This document shows, in pieces, positions 25,764 through 34,217 of a stretch of 64,000 nt of DNA. This DNA is from JAWLFY01 sp041685355 (GTDB taxonomy: Bacteria > Planctomycetota > Planctomycetia > Pirellulales > Pirellulaceae). The stretch lies in the NCBI GenBank assembly GCA_041685355.1, contig JAWLFY010000003.1, positions 32,868 to 96,867 on the forward strand, read 5' to 3'. Position numbers and translations under genes: made by a program. The notes beneath the pieces were generated by a model, which was not told the DNA's origin, ran no database searches, and saw only the letters and a program-made list of their open reading frames with translations. Position 1 is the first letter of the stretch. Every line of letters begins with the position of its first letter.

Positions 25764-28700
25764 TCACGGTTGACGGATCGCTTCGACCGCGCTGAGCATC
25801 GGTTTCCCCGATGACGCCTCGAAGTGAAGCTTCAAGCCGCCGCTGACGAGCACGTTCTCGACGTCGACCACCGTCGGCTTCCCGCCGTCCGGCCCGACCG
25901 GTCCGAATTTGACCGGTACATCACGGGCACGGTCCCCTTGGCCGAGCGTCACCGTCATCACGGTCTCTTCCCCGGCCCCGTCACGAAGGTCCGCGACGTG
26001 AAGCCGGATCGTATACAACGTCGGATCGTCGTCCGGATCGGTCAACGGAAGCTCAAGCGACGTCAGGTCATCCGCCCACGACTGATAGATCCACGGACGC
26101 TCCGTCGCCAAATCCGGTGTCGACTCCTCACTCACGTTCTCAAACCCGGCCGCCGAAAAACCCCCGCTCGACAAACTCCTCACCCGAGCCAACGCCGGAC
26201 CCGCGTCGACGCTCGCGAACTCGGGCTTCAGGTCGAGATCGACCTCCAGCGACGTTTGCTTATACGGCGTGTACCGCGGGTAAGACAGCCACACTCGGCC
26301 CAACGCGTCCTTCCGGTCGCCGGGCGCCCCCAGGTTGACCGCCAAGTGTTTCGCCGGGGTGAGCTCCCCGACCGCGCTGAACAACGTCCACGGACGTCGC
26401 GGCTCGCGGGGTTCCAACACGATCGTCGATGCCAGTGAGAACTGGCAAACGCAGCCCGCGGCCGCCTCGGGGATCATCACCAATCCGCCCGCGGTGATCG
26501 CGTTGATCCAACACCCAAGCCGGTGCCCCGCGAAGTGCCGGATCCCCGCGTCGTCGTTCACGTTCGCGAACCCGGTGAAGCCCGAGCGGAACAGCAGCAT
26601 CCCCGAATCCGAAGCGGTCACCATGCCACAGTGATGCCCGGTCCGCATCATGCTCCAAGGAACCGCTTCTCCCGTCACCGGGTGGCTCCGAGTGATCTGC
26701 TCCCCGGTCTCCAGTTCATACATCCAAGGCTCGGCGAGCAACCGGTCACCGATGACGATCGGGCGATGCAGATAGTTCGCGTCGCGGGCCCACTCCTTGT
26801 ACCCGTTATCGGCCGACAACACGACGATCCGTCGACGCTTGAACTCCCCTTCCATGAACTGATTCCAGTAGTGCCCGTTCGCGTTGGCACCGCACAACAC
26901 CAGTTTGCCGTCGGCGTACATCATCGTCAGCTTGCCGCCACCGATCCCGATGTCGCTGCAATCGGTGACGTCGACCGGATTGGCCCACAGCTCGGCCCCG
27001 TTCTTCGCGTCGACCGCGATCGCCATCCGCACGTCGGCCGCCTTCAACCGCCGCTCCGCCGCCTCACGATCGTCGCCGGTCAGCCCCTCCAATTCGCTCT
27101 TGTCCTGACGTAACAACTCGTCACGTTGCGCGGCCGTGAGTGAACTGTCGATAAAGCAAACCTTGTCGTCACCGATCGCGATCGTATGGTGCGAAATGTT
27201 CTGCCCTTCGTACGACCACAAATGCTCGCCGCTCGCGATGTCGATCGCGAAGATCGCGTCGGTCGCCTCTTCGGTCACCCGCCCCCGTCGCCGCAGCCGG
27301 GCGTCGAGCTCCTTGCGGCTCGTCGCCGTCCCGTACAACACCCCGTCGTGAATCGCGACGTAACCCCATTGGTGTTTGCCCTCGTCCGCGTCCGGCGGCA
27401 AACCGTGCGCCGCGATCAACTCGCCAGTTCCCATGTCGTGCTGGAAACACTGGTCCCCGTAGAAATGAAACAGGCTCTCCGCCCCCGCCGCCAAGTTCCC
27501 CGGGTTCTGGTTCTGGAATACCCCGGTCCGAATCGCTTCGGGGTTCTCCGTGGTCCAAAGATGAACCCCGTTGTACGAGTCATACGCCATGATCGATGAC
27601 TCGCCTTGGATGAATAGCCGACCGTCGACCGCCAGCGGCCCGACCGCCCCCTCGTGCCGGTTGACCATCTGGTCTGGCCCCGGGTCGCCGTACCACAACA
27701 CGCCAAGATCGCCACCCTGGACCCGCGTGTCACGACTCACCGCCGTGTTGTCGGGGTTGCCGTACTGATGCGACCAATTCCCGGCCCCCGGCAACAACCC
27801 ACGGGTCAACGTCGCATAACCCTCTTCGATCTTGGATTCCGACTGGCCCGAAAGCCCCAGCGATTCGATCTGACGAGCCAGTTCCTCCCGCGAGGCGTCC
27901 TCGCCGGTTTCGCCACCCAGGTACACCACGCCGCCCGCCGGTTTGACATGCCGCGCGACCGACGCCAAGTCGACGCCGATCGATGTGCCGAGCACCGAAT
28001 CCTCCGGCACGACCAAGTTGGCAAAATAATTCGCATACGGGATCGTGTCGTTCGAATCGACCGCGTGGACCGTGACGCGGCGGCCATACAAACCCGCCGC
28101 CGCCAAACGCTGCCGAGACCGCTCGACCTTCGCCTCGTCCGACTCGACGCAATAAATTTTCAGCTCCGACTGGCGGGCCAACTCCGCCGCCAAGTCCCCC
28201 CCGTCGCAACCGAGCAGTAACGCGAAACCGGTGTCCACCGCGGTCCGTTCCAGGATCGCTTTTGCCGCTTCGGCCGTCGCCGGACTGACGTCACCCTCCG
28301 CGGCGGCGGCAGGAATCGACTCGCCGTGTCGCGTCTCGACCGGTTCCGACGGCTGCCCATCCTTCTCCGTGGCGAAACAGGCAAGGATCCCCGCGTCGGT
28401 GCTCACCAACAGGTGGTCGTCGACCAACGCCAACCCGCGTGCACCCCCTTCCACGGCATGCTCCCAAACTTTCTCGCCGTCGTCGTTACGGTACGCGGTC
28501 ACGCGACCCGGTCCTCCGACGAAAACGTGATCGCCGCTGACCAGGATCGACATGTCGTCCTCGGCGGGGACTTCCCACTCGACCCCGATCGACGCGATCT
28601 CGCGGAGCCGCGATTGGGCCTCGTCGATCTGCTTCCGGATCGCTTTCTTCTTCTCCCCCTGTGCCCCGCGTAGCGACCGATTCGCCGAGTAAATCTCGAG

Positions 28701-29825
28701 CTCGAGCGATTGCCTTTCGCGGCTGTTCTCGGCATACGGGATCCGGTCGAACCTCGCCAAACGGGTTCCGGTCACCACGTACGCCTCGTCCCCTTGGATC
28801 GCCAACTGACGGCCCTCGACCCAGGCGAACCCGACGTCTCCGGTCGATTCCTCCATCGCCAAGAAGTGATGCGGCCCGCTCGCATAAATCTGGCCATCGG
28901 CCAACACCGCGCGGGAACCGCCGACGACCCCGCCGGCCGTCGTTCGCCAACTGTGGTTTCGCTTGTGCACAAGCTTGCCGCTGCCGCGGTCAAACGCCGC
29001 GGGAAGCGACCCGCCCGAGGGGACCACGAGGTAGTCGTCGTTACCGAGCAGATACCCCTGTGGCGACAAGTCATCCCGCCCGGCGTCTTGAGCGCTGATG
29101 TTGTCCGCCCGCCAGACCCGTTCCCCGGTCGCGACGTCGACGCCCTCCAAATAGACGTCCTCATGTGGAAAAATCCCGGCGCCGTAGTACGCCACGCCGT
29201 CGATCACCATCACCCCCGTCCGAACGGGCCATTTCGAAATCATCTCGCCCCGCGCCAACAACCACTCCCCGTTCGGGGCGACGCGACGTTCCCAAAGCAC
29301 CTCACCGTCCCGCTTGTCGAGACAGTACACCTTGCCGTCGTCCGAACCGAACAGAAGCCGGTCCCCGGCGACCGTCGGCGCGAGCCGCACCGGACCGCCG
29401 GTGAAAAACGTCCACACCGTCTCGCCCGATTCCAAGTCGAGACAGTGAACTTGATGGTCCACGGACGAACCGAAATAGACTCGGCCGTCGGAAATCACGG
29501 TGCGGAACGCGTCGTCAAACCGGACCCGGTGTCCCAACAGCTTGTCTTCGATCACCCGACCCTCCGCCGAAGACCATGCCAACCGCGGTATCGCCGGGGC
29601 ACGCGCCGTCCAGATCGGACGGATCGGGAACGTCACGTCCTCCGCCGTCGATCCGCTGCGGGCCGCGTCACCCCGGTACGTCGCCCACTCGCCGCCGCGG
29701 GCCACACCCGTTGCCGACACCAACACGGCGACGAAAAGACACGACCGCCACCTCGCCGCCCGCCGAAAAGTCCCAGCCGCCAACGCCTGCCAACGCTTGT
29801 CGTTGCACATCTCTGAAACCATCAT
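25764..29825 (-). CDS. Giant PQQ-type beta-propeller protein with embedded methyltransferase-like segment (paralogue)
   Basis: 1353 aa. Signal peptide region about 20-45 (SCLFVAVLVSATGVARGGE). First propeller about 47-510 (WATYRGDAARSGSTAED, then VHCLDLESGETVWTFFTGGP). Residues about 525-680 form the inserted Rossmann-like segment: FALLLGCDGGDL, YCVESDEAKVERSRQRL and AGGVVYLGGETGED. A second propeller (GNWSHQYGNPDNTAVSRD onward) and a C-terminal malectin-like beta domain (MLSAVEAIRQP) follow. The architecture matches the 20199-24197 protein domain by domain, so the pair arose by duplication. There is no obvious redox partner nearby. Confidence 0.82.
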   Translation of the reverse strand: MMVSEMCNDKRWQALAAGTFRRAARWRSCLFVAVLVSATGVARGGEWATYRGDAARSGSTAEDVTFPIRPIWTARAPAIPRLAWSSAEGRVIEDKLLGHRVRFDDAFRTVISDGRVYFGSSVDHQVHCLDLESGETVWTFFTGGPVRLAPTVAGDRLLFGSDDGKVYCLDKRDGEVLWERRVAPNGEWLLARGEMISKWPVRTGVMVIDGVAYYGAGIFPHEDVYLEGVDVATGERVWRADNISAQDAGRDDLSPQGYLLGNDDYLVVPSGGSLPAAFDRGSGKLVHKRNHSWRTTAGGVVGGSRAVLADGQIYASGPHHFLAMEESTGDVGFAWVEGRQLAIQGDEAYVVTGTRLARFDRIPYAENSRERQSLELEIYSANRSLRGAQGEKKKAIRKQIDEAQSRLREIASIGVEWEVPAEDDMSILVSGDHVFVGGPGRVTAYRNDDGEKVWEHAVEGGARGLALVDDHLLVSTDAGILACFATEKDGQPSEPVETRHGESIPAAAAEGDVSPATAEAAKAILERTAVDTGFALLLGCDGGDLAAELARQSELKIYCVESDEAKVERSRQRLAAAGLYGRRVTVHAVDSNDTIPYANYFANLVVPEDSVLGTSIGVDLASVARHVKPAGGVVYLGGETGEDASREELARQIESLGLSGQSESKIEEGYATLTRGLLPGAGNWSHQYGNPDNTAVSRDTRVQGGDLGVLWYGDPGPDQMVNRHEGAVGPLAVDGRLFIQGESSIMAYDSYNGVHLWTTENPEAIRTGVFQNQNPGNLAAGAESLFHFYGDQCFQHDMGTGELIAAHGLPPDADEGKHQWGYVAIHDGVLYGTATSRKELDARLRRRGRVTEEATDAIFAIDIASGEHLWSYEGQNISHHTIAIGDDKVCFIDSSLTAAQRDELLRQDKSELEGLTGDDREAAERRLKAADVRMAIAVDAKNGAELWANPVDVTDCSDIGIGGGKLTMMYADGKLVLCGANANGHYWNQFMEGEFKRRRIVVLSADNGYKEWARDANYLHRPIVIGDRLLAEPWMYELETGEQITRSHPVTGEAVPWSMMRTGHHCGMVTASDSGMLLFRSGFTGFANVNDDAGIRHFAGHRLGCWINAITAGGLVMIPEAAAGCVCQFSLASTIVLEPREPRRPWTLFSAVGELTPAKHLAVNLGAPGDRKDALGRVWLSYPRYTPYKQTSLEVDLDLKPEFASVDAGPALARVRSLSSGGFSAAGFENVSEESTPDLATERPWIYQSWADDLTSLELPLTDPDDDPTLYTIRLHVADLRDGAGEETVMTVTLGQGDRARDVPVKFGPVGPDGGKPTVVDVENVLVSGGLKLHFEASSGKPMLSAVEAIRQP

Positions 29826-30215
29826 GCTGTCCGTTTTCTTAACGCTTCCGATCGGTCGGTCACGATCGCTTGGAGGGGGTCGATCGGGGCCTGGCCGGCT
29901 TCAACCGCAGGGGCTGGGCGACTTGGCCCGCAGGGGCTGGGCGACTTGGCCCGNNNNNNNNNNNNNNNNNNNNNNNNNNNNNNNNNNNNNNNNNNNNNNN
30001 NNNNNNNNNNNNNNNNNNNNNNNNNNNNNNNNNNNNNNNNNNNNNNNNNNNNNCCGCAGGGGCTGGGCGACTTGGCCCGCAGGGGCTGGGCGACTTGGCC
30101 CGGACGCCGAGTATACCGGATCGGAGGGCATTGGACCGCTCCGCCATGTGAACGATATGAAGCGACGGAGGGTAGCCGATGAAGAAAACGATGGGGGCCA
30201 GGTTCGTCCGTTGCC
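29826..30215. other. 390-bp intergenic region with scaffold gap
   Basis: Separates the quinoprotein start (29825) from the exchanger stop (30216). It holds a tandem repeat interrupted by a 100-N gap. The right half (30101-30215) shows no gene or tRNA. The gap size is probably a convention, so the true length is unknown. Confidence 0.8.
29906..30100. repeat. 23-bp minisatellite broken by assembly gap
   Basis: Perfect 23-bp copies at 29906-29928 and 29929-29951, then Ns at 29954-30053, then copies at 30055-30077 and 30078-30100. The unit begins CGCAGGGGCTGGGCG and ends ACTTGGCC. As 23 is not a multiple of three, it cannot code for a regular repeat. The assembler evidently failed to span a longer array. 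Confidence 0.92.
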
Positions 30216-31187
30216 TCAGCCCCCGACCGTCGAGACGACCACGTACGCCGTGTACCCGAGATAAAAGACCACCAACCCGCTCCCCTCCCACCGATTAATC
30301 CGCCCCGGCCCGCCGATCCCAAAGCCGAGCACGAACAACGACACCGTCAGAACCGACATCGCGAGCACGTCGCGGGAAAAGACTTGCGGGTCGACCTCGA
30401 TCGGCATAATCGCCCCCGCGATCCCGACCACCGCCAACGTGTTGAACAGGTTCGATCCGATCACGTTGCCAAGCGCCAACTCGTGTTCCCCCTTCCGCGC
30501 CGCCACGACCGAAGACGCCAATTCCGGAAGCGACGTCCCGAACGCCACGACCGTCAACCCGATCACCAAGTCACTCACCCCGAGCGCCGTCGCGATCTCC
30601 ACCGCCCCCCAAACCAACAGCCGCGAACTCCCGACCAAAAACACCAACCCGATCACGAGCCAGCCCACGCCCCAGCGGAACGGCATCGTTTTCGCTTCCA
30701 GGTCGTGCGCGACCTCGGCCGATAACGTGTCCGCCCGTCCGCGAATCCCTTGAACGATCGTCCATCCCATCAACCCCGCGAAAACGGCCAGCAACACGAC
30801 CGCGTCGACCCGGCTGACGTCCCCGTCCCACACCTGGTACGCCGCCAACCCCGTCACCAACGCCAAGACGGGCAACTCCTTTCGCAATACCTGCGACCGA
30901 ACTCCGATCGGGCTGATCAACGCCGTCACGCCTAAGATCAAGGCGATATTCGCGATGTTCGAACCGTACGCGTTCCCGAGCGCGATTCCCGGGTTCCCCT
31001 GCGACGCCGCGAGCGCCGACACGACCATCTCCGGCGCCGACGTCCCGAACCCGATAATCACCATCCCGATCAAGATCGGTGACATCCCGAAGTGACGCGC
31101 CGTGCTCACCGCCCCCTCGATGAACCGGTCGGCGCTCCACAACAACACCACCAAACCGACGATGACCGCGATCGATGCGAGCGTCAT
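30216..31187 (-). CDS. Ca2+/Na+ exchanger family membrane protein
   Basis: 323 aa from ATG 31187 (GGAG box 6-9 bp upstream); an in-frame extension to 31610 crosses a repeat and another gene. It has the two inverted alpha-repeats of the Na/Ca exchanger superfamily: GMVIIGFGTSAPEMVVSALAA with GNAYGSNIANIALILG, and GLTVVAFGTSLPELASSVVAA with GNVIGSNLFNTLAVVG. About ten helices. The conserved acidic residue in each GTSxPE motif is present. It most resembles YrbG/K+-dependent exchangers. The likely role is calcium extrusion across the inner membrane. Confidence 0.93.
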   Translation of the reverse strand: MTLASIAVIVGLVVLLWSADRFIEGAVSTARHFGMSPILIGMVIIGFGTSAPEMVVSALAASQGNPGIALGNAYGSNIANIALILGVTALISPIGVRSQVLRKELPVLALVTGLAAYQVWDGDVSRVDAVVLLAVFAGLMGWTIVQGIRGRADTLSAEVAHDLEAKTMPFRWGVGWLVIGLVFLVGSSRLLVWGAVEIATALGVSDLVIGLTVVAFGTSLPELASSVVAARKGEHELALGNVIGSNLFNTLAVVGIAGAIMPIEVDPQVFSRDVLAMSVLTVSLFVLGFGIGGPGRINRWEGSGLVVFYLGYTAYVVVSTVGG

Positions 31188-31310
31188 GCAGGACTCCGTG
31201 CCGAGGCGCCGCCGACCGCCACCAGACGACCGGACCGACGCCGAACATAACGGCTGCCTCCCGGATCGGCGACCGGCGACCCGCGACACGAACACGCCCG
31301 TTCCGCCCCC

Positions 31311-31388
31311 TCCCGTCGCCGGACTCGTGAAGAGTTCGGAAGCGTCACCCTTTCGGCCTGCCCCGCCGGAAGTCTTCACGGCCTCCGC
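31311..31388. repeat. Dispersed inverted-arm repeat, copy 2 (reverse orientation)
   Basis: Reverse complement of the 3895-3972 element. CGTGAAG (31326-31332) and CTTCACG (31374-31380) are kept, with about the same spacing. It fills the gap between the exchanger and the methyltransferase gene and ends 8 bp short of the latter's stop. Confidence 0.7.
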
Positions 31389-31395
31389 GACGGGC

Positions 31396-31869
31396 TTACA
31401 CCCACGTCCGACGCTGATACGCCTGGTATCCCGGCAACTCGCGAACCAGGATCCTTTCCTCGTACGACGCCTTCGCGAACAACACGCCCACCAGCCCGAC
31501 CCACGCGGCCACCCGCCAAACGCGATCGTCCTCCGCCACCAGCCCCGCCGTAAACACCAACAACCCCACATACATCGGGTGACGGACCCAAGCGTACGGG
31601 CCCCGCTCAACCAGCCCTGTCGTTCGCCCAGGCGACGGCAACACGCGGATCTTGAGAAGCCCCATCGTCAGCCAAGCCCAAATCGCCACCCCCGCCCCGG
31701 CGACGACCAACCCGCCCGACACGACCCCACGCGGGAACGTCTCGGTCGTCAACACCAACACCGCGGCAAGCACGAATTGCAACGTCACGAGCAAGCCCGC
31801 GTACACCGCCGAGCCGCGGCCGCGACCCACGTGCCCATCCGAACCCCGATCATCCGAACCGTTCGTCAT
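31396..31869 (-). CDS. Isoprenylcysteine methyltransferase-like membrane protein
   Basis: 157 aa with about four hydrophobic segments. The C-terminal part has the ICMT/PEMT family signature GPYAWVRHPMYVGLLV and, later, the E residues of SYEERILV followed by GYQAYQRRT. These are membrane SAM-dependent methyltransferases; bacterial substrates are mostly unknown (isoprenoid, lipid, or small thiols). ATG overlaps the stop of the DUF1559 gene by 4 bp, so it is probably the last gene of the pseudopilin operon. A link to pilin processing is only a guess from position. Confidence 0.82.
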   Translation of the reverse strand: MTNGSDDRGSDGHVGRGRGSAVYAGLLVTLQFVLAAVLVLTTETFPRGVVSGGLVVAGAGVAIWAWLTMGLLKIRVLPSPGRTTGLVERGPYAWVRHPMYVGLLVFTAGLVAEDDRVWRVAAWVGLVGVLFAKASYEERILVRELPGYQAYQRRTWV

Positions 31870-32786
31870 CGTTCGTCACCCGCCATCAGCTCGCCGTCGG
31901 AGCGGTGGCCGAGCTGCCGATACAACTCGGCGTCAATCCTTTCGGTGAGGAACCGCACCGAACCGTCGGCGAAGTTGAAGTTCCCGCCGCCCGTGTGAAA
32001 GCTGCCGAACCCGCCCACCTGGAAACTCCCGACCTCTGCCTCGGCGTCTCCGCCGGCCCCATCGGGATCGTCCCCGCCTGCGGGGACGGGACGCTGGCGA
32101 TAAGACCGAACAACCTCCCCCGTGTTACGAAGTGTCGCCCGCGTTCCCGACGTCCAACCGAGGTCGCGTTCGCTCGGCAGCAACTCCCCGAACAGAATCG
32201 TGTGCGAGCTGCCGTCATAAATCTCGCGATAGCGGACTCGGCTGTTGAGAAACAACAACCCGTGGTTGTCTTCGTCGATCGGCGCCTCGACCTCGTGATG
32301 ACAACCCGCGTAGCTGCTGGACGCGACCGCCTCCCGTTCGTCGTAGCCTCTCCACGCCGAGGGACACTGCAACGAGTTAACTTGCTGCAACCGGACCTCG
32401 CGATTCTCCGGGGCGTAGGCGCCCGCCTCGATGTCGAAATGGTCGTACATCATTTGTTGCTCCATATAGGGAAGCAGCTGCACCGTCCAACTGACGTGCT
32501 GACCGACCTCCTCGTTACGGATCGGCCCGTCCGGATTCAGTACCCCCGACGGCAAATGTTCGAAGGACATCTCGAAGTTGTGGGCGGCCAGCCCCAACTG
32601 CACGAGATTGTTCGAACACGCGACCCGCCGCGCCGCCTCCCGCGCCGACTGGACCGCCGGCAGCAACAGCCCCACGAGGACGCCGATGATCGCGATCACG
32701 ACCAACAATTCCACAAGCGTAAACGCGAAACGGGGGCGGAAGCGATACCGCGAGTATCGCGGCAAACGTGGTCGAGTCATTCTCAT
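31866..32786 (-). CDS. DUF1559 prepilin-type protein
   Basis: 306 aa from the ATG at 32786 (MRMTRPRL). A type IV prepilin-like N-terminus FAFTLVELLVVIAIIGVLVG follows a basic leader, with the +5 Glu; cleavage is expected after the residue preceding FTLVE-type sequence. The rest is DUF1559, greatly expanded in planctomycetes: LLPAVQSAREAARR, HNFEMSFEHLPSG, and C-terminal H-X9-DG motif FNFADGSVRFL. It is probably exported and inserted in a pseudopilus or the envelope. A close spacing (5 bp) to the preceding PilX-like gene supports a shared transcript. Confidence 0.92.
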   Translation of the reverse strand: MRMTRPRLPRYSRYRFRPRFAFTLVELLVVIAIIGVLVGLLLPAVQSAREAARRVACSNNLVQLGLAAHNFEMSFEHLPSGVLNPDGPIRNEEVGQHVSWTVQLLPYMEQQMMYDHFDIEAGAYAPENREVRLQQVNSLQCPSAWRGYDEREAVASSSYAGCHHEVEAPIDEDNHGLLFLNSRVRYREIYDGSSHTILFGELLPSERDLGWTSGTRATLRNTGEVVRSYRQRPVPAGGDDPDGAGGDAEAEVGSFQVGGFGSFHTGGGNFNFADGSVRFLTERIDAELYRQLGHRSDGELMAGDER

Positions 32787-32791
32787 CGAAA

Positions 32792-33241
32792 TCACTCCGA
32801 ATTGACGGAACCGGTCGTCGACCGGATTGGAAATTGAAAACTTGTCGAACGCTGAGTCCGATCGGCGATTTGATCGAACCGGGCGAGCCGGGCGATGACC
32901 CCCACGCGACGTTCGCCGCTCTCGGGATCGACCTCCACCCGGATCTCGACCGACACCTCGGCGAACTCCGGATACGCCTCTTTCGGCGACCACGTCTCGC
33001 CGTCGTAGCTGCCGTCGTCCCCTAGCCGGGATGCGGCGCGTCGAACTCCGGCATGCAGCAGCCACTCGGTTTGACGTTGTTGATGCTCCCGGACCCCGTG
33101 ACGACGCGCCGTGACCGAACGACGGGTCGTCGTGATCAACATCGCCACCGATACGGAAAGACAGACCATCGCACAGATCAGAATGACTCCCCGACGGGCC
33201 GAATCCCCCGTCGTCGTTCGCTTCCTCGTCACCCGATTCAT
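32792..33241 (-). CDS. PilX-like minor pseudopilin
   Basis: 149 aa. A basic leader (MNRVTRKRTTTGDSARRG) precedes a hydrophobic segment VILICAMVCLSVSVAMLITT, then a soluble domain rich in arginine. This resembles PilX/GspK-type minor pseudopilins with R/G before the helix, but the family is divergent and I cannot confirm a cleavage site. ATG overlaps the previous stop by 4 bp, within a run of three consecutive pilin-like genes. Confidence 0.6.
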   Translation of the reverse strand: MNRVTRKRTTTGDSARRGVILICAMVCLSVSVAMLITTTRRSVTARRHGVREHQQRQTEWLLHAGVRRAASRLGDDGSYDGETWSPKEAYPEFAEVSVEIRVEVDPESGERRVGVIARLARFDQIADRTQRSTSFQFPIRSTTGSVNSE

Positions 33242-33804
33242 CGTTCCGCCTCCTCGGGGTCTCGTTTCGCTGCGTCGGGATCTCGTTTCACCGCCCCAGG
33301 TTCGACAAACAGCCCCACGACCGCCTCAACGCGGAGCGTCGCGGGCCGTTCCGGCACGCTCACCCGCGCCGAACCGCGATGGACCGTGAAACCGATCCGG
33401 CGACCCGAAGCGAGCGATTCGAACGCGATCTCGGCGGCCGGCAACAGTTCGAAAAGTTCTTCGCTTCGAAGCTCCCCGCCGCTGCGCACAGTCCGGACGC
33501 ATCGTCCGCCCTCGACTTCGAACGTCGTTTCGTCACCACCCGCCGATTCCAGTCGCACCCGCGTCGACGCTTCGACCGTCGCGGTGGTCGCTTCGCGGAC
33601 GTCCACCCGAAACGTGTCAGCCAGCCTGCCGATCGTTCGATGCTCGCTCGCCATCCGCCCCGAGGACGCGGTCAGGTCCATCGTTCGGTGCAACATCCCG
33701 ACCGCCAAGACCAACAGCCCGCTGCCCAACCCGAGCGTCACCATCAGCTCGGTGAGGGTAAACGCGGCGCGGTACCGAACCGCCGAATCTTGTCCGCTGC
33801 TCAT
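33238..33804 (-). CDS. Pseudopilin with prepilin N-terminus
   Basis: 188 aa from the ATG at 33804; the longer frame upstream reads other genes. The N-terminus RAAFTLTELMVTLGLGSGL has the prepilin pattern, with +5 Glu in FTLTE. The C-terminus ends in an in-frame KRDPDAA/KRDPEEA duplication (33240-33290), which looks like recent tandem expansion. It overlaps both neighbours by 4 bp. It is probably a GspJ- or PilW-like minor component, inferred from context. Confidence 0.8.
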   Translation of the reverse strand: MSSGQDSAVRYRAAFTLTELMVTLGLGSGLLVLAVGMLHRTMDLTASSGRMASEHRTIGRLADTFRVDVREATTATVEASTRVRLESAGGDETTFEVEGGRCVRTVRSGGELRSEELFELLPAAEIAFESLASGRRIGFTVHRGSARVSVPERPATLRVEAVVGLFVEPGAVKRDPDAAKRDPEEAER

Positions 33805-34217
33805 CGCGAAGTCCCCTCCCCCTCCCTGCCCCCCTCGGACGCGGTCACCTCCAGCCAGCCGACGATCCGGATCCCGTTCGGTCGGTCGGGCCAACGGAGG
33901 ACCAGTTCGAGTCGATCGCCCTGCTCGTCGGCGACACGCGACGCCGCGAGTTCGGCCCCCGGAAGCGTCTCGGTCAGCAACTGCGACGGCGACAGCGAAG
34001 TGATCGCCTCGTCGCGCCGGTCGACGGAGAGCGAGACGATCCGCCCGAGCTGATTCGACAACTCCTCCGATGCCAACCGTTCGTGACGGGTCCGCTGCCA
34101 GACCCGTCCCGTGGCAACGGTCAATTGCCCGACGATCGTGGTCCCGGTGATCAACAACGTCGCCGCGACGATCAATTCGATCAGCGTCACTCCGTTTCGG
34201 TTCGTCCCTCGTCTCAT
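33801..34217 (-). CDS. Pseudopilin with prepilin N-terminus
   Basis: 138 aa from the ATG at 34217. N-terminus RNGVTLIELIVAATLLITGT is a classic prepilin signal (G/V cleavage, +5 Glu). The start shares its A with the stop of the preceding GspF-like gene (TGATG). It resembles GspI/PilV-type minor pseudopilins in size. The soluble part has no motif I recognise. Confidence 0.82.
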   Translation of the reverse strand: MRRGTNRNGVTLIELIVAATLLITGTTIVGQLTVATGRVWQRTRHERLASEELSNQLGRIVSLSVDRRDEAITSLSPSQLLTETLPGAELAASRVADEQGDRLELVLRWPDRPNGIRIVGWLEVTASEGGREGEGTSR

